A stretch of DNA of 7,289 bases from assembly GCA_958420075.1 (NCBI GenBank), contig CATZIM010000084.1, positions 1 through 7,289 of the forward strand. The letters are read 5' to 3'. The notes under the pieces were generated by a model that did not search any database, had not been told where the DNA came from, and saw only the letters and a list, made by a program, of their open reading frames with translations. The DNA comes from an uncultured Clostridia bacterium (lineage in GTDB: Bacteria; Bacillota; Clostridia; Lachnospirales; Anaerotignaceae). Numbering within the stretch: position 1 is the stretch's first letter; every line of letters starts with the position of its first letter. The translations under genes were made by a program, and so were the position numbers. Below, piece by piece: positions 1-5,937 of the stretch.

Positions 1-1
1 T

Positions 2-670
2 CCAAATGACGTGGAAGAAGTTTATTTTGGCGAAAGCGGAATTTTTTCTGCAGCGGAAGAAGGGACTTATCTCATCGATATGACAACAACCAGCCCTAAA
101 CTGTCTGTAAAGATTTACAACGCAGCCAAGGAAAGAAAAATGCACGCATTGGATGCGCCTGTCAGCGGCGGTGATACTGGTGCAAAAAATGGTACATTGT
201 CAATCATGGTTGGCGGCGATCGGGAAGCCTTCGATGCATGTCACGATATTTTTGCGGCTATGGGCACCAATATCATTTATGAAGGCCCTGCCGGATGTGG
301 ACAGCATACAAAAATGGCGAACCAGATTGCATTGGGCGGCGCCATTTCCGGTGTATGTGAAGCATTGGCTTATGCAAAAGCGGTTGGCTTAGATCAGCAG
401 ACCATGCTGGACAGCATTTCCGCAGGGGCAGCCGGCAGCTGGCAGATGACCAATATGGCACCACGGATTTTAAAAGGCGATGACGCACCGGGATTTTACA
501 TCAAACATTACATCAAAGATATGCGTATTGCGGTGGAAGAAAGCCAGGAAGTGCATCTGGATCTGAAAATGCTGAATTCCGTTTTGGAAATGTATGAAAA
601 ATTGGCTGAATCCGGTATGGCAAATCTTGGTACACAGGCGCTGTATCATTACTACGGGAAAGAAAAGTAA
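2..670 (+). CDS. 3-hydroxyisobutyrate dehydrogenase / tartronate semialdehyde reductase family oxidoreductase, 5' truncated by window edge
   Basis: An NAD(P)-dependent beta-hydroxyacid dehydrogenase, which in this family reduces tartronate semialdehyde to glycerate or oxidises 3-hydroxyisobutyrate in the cytoplasm. The frame is open to the left edge, so the Rossmann nucleotide-binding half, roughly the first 70 residues of a family protein of about 290, lies outside. The GTG at 11 is probably internal, because the preceding codons (P-N-D) fit the family's conserved DVEEVYFG context. Counting from codon 11, the substrate-binding segment DAPVSGG is at residues 48-54, NGTLSIMVGG at 60-69, and the catalytic lysine of GxxxK is K101 (codon 311-313), followed by Asn104. 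GAAGSW and the C-terminal LGTQALY also match the GarR-like branch. It ends in TAA at 668-670, with no clear terminator before pdaA. The fold and family are secure. The exact substrate cannot be decided, since sister enzymes differ in few residues and the N-terminus is missing. Confidence 0.9.
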   Translation, partial: PNDVEEVYFGESGIFSAAEEGTYLIDMTTTSPKLSVKIYNAAKERKMHALDAPVSGGDTGAKNGTLSIMVGGDREAFDACHDIFAAMGTNIIYEGPAGCGQHTKMANQIALGGAISGVCEALAYAKAVGLDQQTMLDSISAGAAGSWQMTNMAPRILKGDDAPGFYIKHYIKDMRIAVEESQEVHLDLKMLNSVLEMYEKLAESGMANLGTQALYHYYGKEK

Positions 671-693
671 GATTTTTGTCAGGGATTGTTTGC

Positions 694-722
694 TTTTTTC
701 GAAAAGAAAGATATGTTATAAT
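694..722 (+). promoter_or_regulatory. Extended -10 promoter for pdaA
   Basis: A perfect TATAAT at 717-722 is preceded by TG plus one base (714-716), giving an extended -10 element. The best -35 at 17-base spacing is only a T-run (694-699), as expected when an extended -10 compensates. The predicted start near 730 leaves a leader of about 55 bases. It gives pdaA its own transcription in addition to any readthrough from the dehydrogenase gene. Confidence 0.6.
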
Positions 723-773
723 TAAGTTAGAAAATAATTACCATTGGCATATAAAAATGTGACAGAATTCGAT

Positions 774-780
774 AAGGGGG
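774..780 (+). promoter_or_regulatory. Ribosome binding site of pdaA
   Basis: AAGGGGG lies six bases before the ATG at 787. An in-frame TGA at 760-762 rules out a longer N-terminus, so this site fixes the start. That matters because the resulting signal segment is atypical. Confidence 0.75.
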
Positions 781-786
781 AATTCT

Positions 787-1707
787 ATGGATACTAGCTC
801 AATCTTTGGTTTCATCGTAGCGCTTTATGCGTCTTTGACAACCTGTGCTGTTCCGCCATCAGACTTGCCTGCACAGCAGCAGGAACAAACAGCAGTTGTG
901 GCTGAACAGGAAACACAGGAGCCGGCAGAACCGGAAGTGCAGCCCATTTATGATCCTGTTGCAACACCGAAACAGCCCACAGTAAATGCGGCAAATGTGG
1001 GTTACAATGACAAAAAATCCTGGTGGTTCCGCAGAAATGCTGACCATTTGCCGCCTTCTGCCCAGGATGAAATTGCCATTGGGAATTATGATGCTTATTA
1101 CCTGGGAGATACCCAGCATAAAGTTATTTATCTGACTTTTGATGAAGGATACGAAAATGGGTATACTTCTAAAATCCTGGACATTTTGAAAGCCAATGAT
1201 GTGAAAGCAGCATTTTTCGTTACAAAAAGCTATATGGAAGACCAGCCGGATTTGGTAAAAAGAATGGTTGCAGAAGGGCATATTGTGGGGAACCATTCTG
1301 TGTCCCATCCCAATATGTCTGATTTGAGCAATGAACAGATTTTGGCGGAACTAAATGGCTGCGCAGCGTATTATAAAGAACTGACAGGTCAGGAAATGCC
1401 CAAGTATTTCCGTCCACCAGAAGGTGTTTACAGCATCCGTTCTTTGGAACAGACAAAGGCAGCAGGATATAAAACCATTTTCTGGAGTTTTGCCTACAAT
1501 GACTGGGACCCTGCAAATCAGCCGGGCACACAGGCAGCCTATAACATGGTCATGAATAATTATCATAACGGCAGCATCATGCTGCTCCATGCAGTTTCTC
1601 AATCCAATACAGAAGCCTTGGATCAGATTTTGAAAGACCTGAAGGCAAAGGGATATGTGTTCCAGACGTTGGATCAGCTTCCCCCTGCAACATCTATCGG
1701 GCAGTAA
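787..1707 (+). CDS. pdaA: PdaA-type polysaccharide deacetylase (delta-lactam-biosynthetic de-N-acetylase)
   Basis: 306 residues, carbohydrate esterase family 4. PdaA enzymes remove the acetyl group from N-acetylmuramic acid after CwlD has cut the stem peptide, allowing muramic-delta-lactam to form in spore cortex, which germination lytic enzymes recognise. Residues 6-20 are hydrophobic and would direct export or anchoring. Residues 22-70 are a Gln/Glu/Pro-rich linker. The catalytic domain runs from about 78 to 300. Motif 1 is TFDEG (117-121, D119 as base), followed by YENGYT, which is characteristic of PdaA rather than general chitin deacetylases. Motif 2 is H170-x3-H174, which binds metal. 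Motif 3 is RPPEG (209-213), then FWSFAY with a DW pair at 239-240. Motif 5 is LLHAVS with H268. All catalytic motifs are present. The n-region (MDTSS) lacks the usual positive charges and the LTTC at 17-20 is a poor lipobox, so the export route is uncertain. The gene has its own promoter and ends at a strong hairpin. The family assignment is firm; sporulation timing is inferred from the family. Confidence 0.92.
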   Translation: MDTSSIFGFIVALYASLTTCAVPPSDLPAQQQEQTAVVAEQETQEPAEPEVQPIYDPVATPKQPTVNAANVGYNDKKSWWFRRNADHLPPSAQDEIAIGNYDAYYLGDTQHKVIYLTFDEGYENGYTSKILDILKANDVKAAFFVTKSYMEDQPDLVKRMVAEGHIVGNHSVSHPNMSDLSNEQILAELNGCAAYYKELTGQEMPKYFRPPEGVYSIRSLEQTKAAGYKTIFWSFAYNDWDPANQPGTQAAYNMVMNNYHNGSIMLLHAVSQSNTEALDQILKDLKAKGYVFQTLDQLPPATSIGQ

Positions 1708-1745
1708 TGTTTTGATGTAATAGACTTCATTATGATAAAATAAAT

Positions 1746-1775
1746 AAGCTGGAATCCTTTTGAGGATTCCAGCTT
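1746..1775. terminator. Bidirectional terminator between pdaA and the eamA-type gene
   Basis: A perfect 12-base-pair stem (1746-1757 with 1764-1775, containing GCTGGAATCC) closes a six-base TTTTGA loop. The plus-strand side is followed by TATTATGTTG. On the minus strand the stem is followed by a T-rich run (complement of 1730-1745). Its position between converging genes supports use in both directions. Confidence 0.85.
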
Positions 1776-1791
1776 TATTATGTTGATTTTA

Positions 1792-2658
1792 TTATTTGCC
1801 TTTTAAATTAAATACGATGATACTGCAAATGATAATGGCACCACCAAGGAATGTACCCATATTGGGAACTTCCCGCAGTATCAGGAAACCCAGAATGGTA
1901 GACAGGAGAGGTGTCACAAACATGAAGTTGGTTACTTCGCTGGTACGGTTTGCAAAAGACATTGCTTTGCCCCAAAGGAAGTAAGCAGCAGCACTGGGAA
2001 AAGCGCCCAGATATACAAGTGCCAGAATATGGGACATGTCTGAAGAAGCCAATTGCTGAAATCCCTGTACGGACCAAAAACCAAGAAGAATCGCACCGAA
2101 AATCATACTGTAAGTGACGATTTCTAAGGCCGTATAGCCTTTTGTTGTAAGCAGACGACTCATCATATTATAGCCAAAGAATACAAGAGCTGCACCCATT
2201 GTCCAAATCAAGCCAACATTGATGGAAAAAACGCCATCCCAAAGCAGAAGCACCAAAACGCCGATAAAGGCGGTGGCAATAGAGATCCAGCCAATGGTTT
2301 TGATTTTCTCGTGATACACTTTTGCACAGCCGATGGCTGTCAAAATGGGGGTGAGGGCAACGATGATACTGGATGTTGCCGATGTCAGTGTTTGAATCCC
2401 TGTGTTAAAAAAGATCATATAGCCGGTGAAGCCCATTGCGCCAGCCAGTATGAAGTAGGGGATATCCTTTTTTGCTGGGATACGGATGTGACTGCATTTG
2501 CCGATGATGATCAAGAAGATAGCAGCAATGCTGCAGCGCAGAAATCCCAGAGGATTGGATGTAAATTGTTCCTGTACTACCTTCGTCAAAGGAAATGCCG
2601 ATGCCCATAGCAATACAGTACAAAAACTCAACAGAAAAACTTTATGCTTTGCTTGCAC
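1792..2658 (-). CDS. EamA/RhaT-family (DMT superfamily) ten-helix transporter
   Basis: 288 residues, the normal length for a two-repeat EamA permease. These inner-membrane carriers export or exchange amino acids and other metabolites, usually by proton coupling; the substrate cannot be read from sequence. Ten hydrophobic segments lie near residues 7-24, 36-53, 67-84, 92-111, 121-140, 147-165, 178-197, 209-229, 242-260 and 268-285. The first repeat carries the typical WASAFP near helix 1 and ALTPILTAI in helix 4. The second carries the matching FVTPLLSTILG and LREVP in helices 9 and 10. Translation starts at GTG (2658-2656), supported by AGGAGGG seven bases upstream. The gene is transcribed alone from a near-consensus promoter, convergent with pdaA and divergent from ygiQ. 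The family is certain, the role unknown. Confidence 0.9.
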   Translation of the reverse strand: MQAKHKVFLLSFCTVLLWASAFPLTKVVQEQFTSNPLGFLRCSIAAIFLIIIGKCSHIRIPAKKDIPYFILAGAMGFTGYMIFFNTGIQTLTSATSSIIVALTPILTAIGCAKVYHEKIKTIGWISIATAFIGVLVLLLWDGVFSINVGLIWTMGAALVFFGYNMMSRLLTTKGYTALEIVTYSMIFGAILLGFWSVQGFQQLASSDMSHILALVYLGAFPSAAAYFLWGKAMSFANRTSEVTNFMFVTPLLSTILGFLILREVPNMGTFLGGAIIICSIIVFNLKGK

Positions 2659-2665
2659 AATAACT

Positions 2666-2672
2666 CCCTCCT
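2666..2672 (-). promoter_or_regulatory. Ribosome binding site deciding a GTG start
   Basis: On the minus strand AGGAGGG sits seven bases before GTG at 2658. The strong site and ideal spacing make this GTG the credible start of the transporter. Confidence 0.8.
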
Positions 2673-2684
2673 TTTATTGCTTAT

Positions 2685-2713
2685 ACTATACAACGAAACA
2701 TGGGGAAGTACAA
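2685..2713 (-). promoter_or_regulatory. Sigma-A-type promoter of the EamA transporter gene
   Basis: On the minus strand TTGTAC (plus coordinates 2708-2713) is followed after exactly 17 bases by TATAGT (2685-2690). It directs transcription into the transporter gene with a leader of about 20 bases. No operator-like repeat is evident. Confidence 0.65.
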
Positions 2714-2833
2714 GAGAATTGTAAAATATTTTTTACGGTCGTTCGTTATTCTTTGTGCGGCGGTATGGAACTCTTGTTTATGGAGCACTTGCATTTCAAT
2801 TTTAGAAGAAACATGGAAGTTGTTGCAGGAACA

Positions 2834-2842
2834 TGATAAAAT
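2834..2842 (+). promoter_or_regulatory. Extended -10 element upstream of ygiQ
   Basis: TG plus one base then TAAAAT (2837-2842) forms an extended -10. The bases at -35 spacing (TGGAAG, 2814-2819) match the consensus only partly. The predicted start near 2850 leaves a leader of about 68 bases. This is the best plus-strand promoter candidate in the spacer between the transporter gene and ygiQ. Confidence 0.45.
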
Positions 2843-2902
2843 AAGAAAAAAGAGCGTAAGGAATATTCAGAAATTTATTATTCAAAATAGATTTCTCATG
2901 GT

Positions 2903-2910
2903 AAAGGAGG
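2903..2910 (+). promoter_or_regulatory. Ribosome binding site of ygiQ
   Basis: AAAGGAGG lies seven bases before the ATG at 2918, a near-perfect Shine-Dalgarno match that fixes the start of the radical SAM protein. Confidence 0.85.
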
Positions 2911-2917
2911 CGACAAA

Positions 2918-4843
2918 ATGGCTTTTTTGCCTGTCAGCAAAGAAGAAATGTTGGAAAGAGGTTGGGACAGACCTGACTTTGTTTATATTTGTGGGGATGC
3001 ATACGTAGATCATCCTTCTTTTGGCGCGGCAATCATCTGCCGTGTGCTGGAAAGCCAAGGATATAAGGTATGTTTCATTGCGCAGCCTGACTGGAAAACA
3101 ACAGATGATTTCACACGCTTTGGAGAACCCAGACTGGCTTTTCTGGTAAGTGCAGGGAATATCGACTCCATGGTCAATCATTATACAGTGGCAAAGAAGA
3201 GAAGAAAAAAAGATTCTTACTCTCCCGGCGGAGAAATGGGACTGCGTCCTGACCGGGCTACCATTGTCTATTGCAATAAGCTACGGGAAGTCTATAAAAA
3301 GACGCCGATCATCATTGGAGGAATCGAAGCCAGTCTGCGCCGGCTGAGCCATTATGATTATTGGGACAATAAAGTCCGCCGTTCCATACTGCTGGATAGT
3401 GGTGCAGATCTTCTTCTGTACGGTATGGGAGAACATCAGATCATCGAAATGGCGGATGCTTTGGATAGTGGTATTCCCGTGGAGGAATTGACATTTTTGC
3501 GCGGTTCTGTTTACAAAACAAAAGATATTTCCAGAGCTTATGATTATATCATTCTGCCGAAATACAACGAAGTAAAACAGGATAAAATGAAGTATGCCAA
3601 AAGTTTTCTGATTCAGTATCAAAATACAGATGCTGTCATCGGCAAAACACTCATTGAAGAATATGACGAATGGACAGTGGTGCAAAATCCGCCTTCACCG
3701 CCTTTGCAGACACAGGAACTGGATAAAGTGTATGCTTTGCAATTTGAACGGACATATCACCCTATGTATGAGGAAAAAGGCGGCATTCCTGCCATTGAAG
3801 AAGTAAAATTCAGTCTGGTCAGCAATCGAGGATGCTTCGGTAATTGCAATTTCTGTGCTCTGGCGTTCCATCAGGGTCGGGTCGTGACCGCAAGAAGCCA
3901 TGATTCTCTTGTTGCTGAGGCAGAGAAAATCACAATGGATGAAAAATTTAAGGGGTATATCCATGACGTAGGGGGCCCTACTGCGAATTTTAGAAAGCCT
4001 GCCTGCAAAAAACAATTAAAGTATGGTGCATGTCGGGACAAGCAGTGCTTATGGCCTACAAAATGTGAAAATCTTGAAGTAGATCATCGGGATTATGTGA
4101 AATTGCTGCGGAAAATCCGGGAGATTCCACGGGTGAAAAAAGTATTTATCCGTTCAGGCATTCGTTATGATTATCTGATTTATGATAAGGATGAAACCTT
4201 TTTCCGGGAACTTTGTAAATATCATGTCAGTGGGCAGCTGAAAGTGGCACCGGAACATGTTTCCGATAAAGTTCTGGCAAAGATGGGAAAACCCGGCGGG
4301 GATGTTTATCAGAGATTTGTAAAGAAATATCAGGAAATCAATCAGCGTTTAGGAATGGACCAGTATTTGGTTCCTTATCTTATGAGCAGCCATCCCGGCA
4401 GTGATCTTCCAGCAGCCATTGAGCTGGCGGAATATTTACGGGATATCCATCATATGCCGGAACAGGTACAGGACTTTTATCCCACACCGGGAACCCTTTC
4501 CACAGCAATGTATTATACCGGCATCGATCCGCGCACAAAAGAAAAGGTTTATGTACCCAAAACACCTCATGAAAAAGCCATGCAGCGTGCGCTGATGCAG
4601 TACCGCCTGCCACAGAATTATGATCTGGTTTATGAAGCATTGAAATTGGCTCATAGAGAAGATTTGATTGGATTTGATTCTCATTGCCTGATCAGACCCA
4701 GACAGATGGGTCAAAAGAAAATGGGAAACAAAGAGGGACAGAGAACCAGCAATGCAGGCGGGAGACCAATGGGCAGGAAAGACGGAAAGGGAACAGCGCC
4801 CAAAAAGAAAACCATCCGAAATATCCATAAAAAGAAAAACTGA
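2918..4843 (+). CDS. ygiQ: YgiQ-family (UPF0313) radical SAM protein
   Basis: 641 residues. YgiQ proteins are widely conserved radical S-adenosylmethionine enzymes of unknown reaction. An N-terminal domain (about 1-290) contains the family signatures [26 protein letters not shown] and GGIEASLRR. The radical SAM core follows, with its [4Fe-4S] ligands in the CX3CX2C motif at C306, C310 and C313 within [11 protein letters not shown]. Four further cysteines (C363, C372, C377, C383) form the cluster conserved in this family, which could bind a second metal site; that is inference. [11 protein letters not shown] and the [17 protein letters not shown] segment of the C-terminal DUF3362 region are intact, ending near LIRPR at 591-595. 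Residues 596-641 are a Gly/Lys/Arg-rich tail without obvious fold, of the kind that could touch nucleic acid. The gene is monocistronic: its own extended -10 and ribosome site lie upstream and a terminator lies downstream. Family certain, biochemical function unknown. Confidence 0.95.
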   Translation: MAFLPVSKEEMLERGWDRPDFVYICGDAYVDHPSFGAAIICRVLESQGYKVCFIAQPDWKTTDDFTRFGEPRLAFLVSAGNIDSMVNHYTVAKKRRKKDSYSPGGEMGLRPDRATIVYCNKLREVYKKTPIIIGGIEASLRRLSHYDYWDNKVRRSILLDSGADLLLYGMGEHQIIEMADALDSGIPVEELTFLRGSVYKTKDISRAYDYIILPKYNEVKQDKMKYAKSFLIQYQNTDAVIGKTLIEEYDEWTVVQNPPSPPLQTQELDKVYALQFERTYHPMYEEKGGIPAIEEVKFSLVSNRGCFGNCNFCALAFHQGRVVTARSHDSLVAEAEKITMDEKFKGYIHDVGGPTANFRKPACKKQLKYGACRDKQCLWPTKCENLEVDHRDYVKLLRKIREIPRVKKVFIRSGIRYDYLIYDKDETFFRELCKYHVSGQLKVAPEHVSDKVLAKMGKPGGDVYQRFVKKYQEINQRLGMDQYLVPYLMSSHPGSDLPAAIELAEYLRDIHHMPEQVQDFYPTPGTLSTAMYYTGIDPRTKEKVYVPKTPHEKAMQRALMQYRLPQNYDLVYEALKLAHREDLIGFDSHCLIRPRQMGQKKMGNKEGQRTSNAGGRPMGRKDGKGTAPKKKTIRNIHKKKN

Positions 4844-4905
4844 AGAAACATTACTTTTTATTTCTTTGTGAGAATTACGACCGCTACATGTAGCATGTGA
4901 TTCAG

Positions 4906-4948
4906 AAAAAAAGCCGGAAGCACCTTTTTTAGGGTTCCGGCTTTTTTT
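4906..4948. terminator. Bidirectional terminator between ygiQ and the zinc-ribbon gene
   Basis: The GC-rich arm AAGCCGGAA (4911-4919) pairs with TTCCGGCTT (4935-4943), and the short inner segment may pair further. It is flanked by seven A on the left and seven T on the right (4942-4948), so either strand yields a hairpin plus U-tract. It lies between two converging genes and can end both transcripts. Confidence 0.88.
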
Positions 4949-5032
4949 ATTTTCTTGTGAAAAGTTCTGAAAGAAATTCCATTTTGTATTTTCTAACAAA
5001 ACAGTTTTTTTTTTCACATTTATTTTCTGTTG

Positions 5033-5641
5033 TTAAATGATCATAACATCTTGTGGCATAAAAAATAAATCATCGGAATGCAGGAGAAACATAGCAGCAT
5101 CGGCTTCTTGTTGTTTTGCGGGTGCTTCTACCCGGATGTTTTCCTCTGTTTTCAAAGTACCCGGTCCCGTTACAATCGCAATATAGCTTGCGAAGATACA
5201 GATGACACCGATAATAGCAGCTGCGATGAGAATCGGTTTCCAATTGGTTTTTTCTGATTCCTCAGATTCATCATAATCCTCGAAGTCTTCAAAGTCATCA
5301 TAATCATCGTCATATTCTTCCTCAAAATCCTCATCATCTATGACATCTGATTCGATTGGTTCTGTACTGTAAGAAAGTTCCTGCAAATCAGGTTCTGGAA
5401 GTGCGGTTTCTTCTGGAAGTGTGGTTTCTTCTGGAAGTGTGGTTTCTTCGGTAAGAAAAGTTTCTTCCATTGGCCAGTCAGCAAAAAATTCGGAAGGAAA
5501 AGGGGTTCCATCCACGGGACAGAAGTTTTCTCTTTTCGAAATGATATGGCCGAAGGTAGGGCATTTGGGTATTTTTTTCCCACATTGCTCACAAAAGTTT
5601 GCATGTGCAGAAATTTCATGCTTACAGTAAGGGCAGTGCAT
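5033..5641 (-). CDS. Zinc-ribbon protein with acidic linker and single transmembrane helix
   Basis: 202 residues, function unknown. The N-terminus holds a complete zinc ribbon, CPYC at 3-6 and CEQC at 17-20. A second ribbon is half lost: C27 and C41 remain, but the partner positions are F30 (CPTFGH) and D44 (CPVDG). Residues 63-82 contain a TTLPEE-type tandem repeat. Residues 99-130 are extremely acidic (mostly Asp, Glu, Tyr, Phe). A hydrophobic segment at about 136-157 forms one membrane helix, leaving roughly 45 residues outside if the ribbon faces the cytoplasm. Start ATG (5641-5639) follows AAAGGAG by seven bases. The protein resembles the zinc-ribbon membrane proteins common in Clostridia, often near kinases. 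Here a kinase gene lies upstream on the same strand, but a terminator intervenes, so it is not a simple operon. The Thr- and acid-rich region could be a phosphorylation target (inference). It shares the downstream terminator with ygiQ. Confidence 0.87.
   Translation of the reverse strand: MHCPYCKHEISAHANFCEQCGKKIPKCPTFGHIISKRENFCPVDGTPFPSEFFADWPMEETFLTEETTLPEETTLPEETALPEPDLQELSYSTEPIESDVIDDEDFEEEYDDDYDDFEDFEDYDESEESEKTNWKPILIAAAIIGVICIFASYIAIVTGPGTLKTEENIRVEAPAKQQEADAAMFLLHSDDLFFMPQDVMII
5393..5446. repeat. 18-base tandem repeat, three copies, inside the zinc-ribbon gene
   Basis: Units at 5393-5410, 5411-5428 and 5429-5446 share TTCTGGAAGTGNGGTTTC. The second and third are identical and the first differs by one base (C for T). 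Read on the coding strand, each adds six residues of the (T)TLPEE type without shifting the frame, so copy number could vary between strains by slipped-strand replication. Confidence 0.9.
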
Positions 5642-5648
5642 AGTTTCT

Positions 5649-5655
5649 CTCCTTT
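5649..5655 (-). promoter_or_regulatory. Ribosome binding site of the zinc-ribbon gene
   Basis: AAAGGAG on the minus strand, seven bases before the ATG at 5641, supports this start, which also places CPYC at the very N-terminus. Confidence 0.8.
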
Positions 5656-5897
5656 ATCATGTGCATCAGATTGGTGATGGTGTCATGCAGATGGTTTCTG
5701 AATTTTTATACAAAATGACCATGGTCGGATATTTGCTTTTGTTGCATTGCTTAAAAAAATATAAATTATAAATGGAATATACATACATTTTACAGGTTAA
5801 TTCCAAGGTGTGCAATATACTTTTACAATTATTTAGAAAAAATTACTATTTCTGGGTTTTTAATGGGATTTGGTTCATTGAATGTAAAATAGTTATG
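5656..5897. other. A/T-rich intergenic leader with no supported gene
   Basis: About 240 bases between the zinc-ribbon ribosome site and the kinase terminator. It contains the candidate promoters and the palindrome GACCATGGTC (5717-5726). A short plus-strand reading frame beginning at 5772 has no ribosome site and no recognisable product and is not called. No riboswitch, tRNA or small-RNA signature was recognised. Confidence 0.5.
5765..5794 (-). promoter_or_regulatory. Possible promoter for the zinc-ribbon gene
   Basis: On the minus strand a perfect TATAAT (5765-5770) has a weak TGTAAA at -35 (5789-5794, 18-base spacing), giving a leader of about 115 bases. A second candidate is TATAAA at 5705-5710, which has no good -35 but sits next to the palindrome at 5717-5726. 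The region is very A/T-rich, so chance matches are likely. Some independent promoter is expected because a terminator separates this gene from the kinase gene. Confidence 0.3.
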
Positions 5898-5924
5898 AAA
5901 AAGAAAAAGCCGCCAAAAGGCGGC
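5898..5924 (-). terminator. Terminator of the kinase gene
   Basis: On the minus strand a perfect six-base GC stem (GCCGCC/GGCGGC, plus coordinates 5909-5914 and 5919-5924) with a four-base loop is followed by TTTTTCTTTTT (complement of 5898-5908). It starts only 14 bases past the kinase stop codon and should limit readthrough into the zinc-ribbon gene. Confidence 0.85.
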
Positions 5925-5937
5925 AAAGATTTTTGTT

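Noticed and set aside
693..706. CTTTT-TTCG-AAAAG hairpin after the dehydrogenase gene as a terminator
   Set aside because: The stem is five weak A/T-rich pairs and no T-tract follows, so it is unlikely to terminate.
748..754. CATATAA resembling a sigma-G -10 upstream of pdaA
   Set aside because: No convincing sigma-G -35 at 17-18 base spacing; the region is A/T-rich, so a chance match is likely.
859..1308. Long minus-strand frame antisense to pdaA
   Set aside because: It is a shadow of the strongly conserved pdaA coding frame, with no ribosome site and a product of unlikely composition.
2700..3008. 102-codon plus-strand frame beginning in the eamA-ygiQ spacer, with a hydrophobic N-terminus
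   Set aside because: No ribosome binding site before its ATG, it overlaps the transporter promoter and runs out of frame into the well-supported ygiQ gene.
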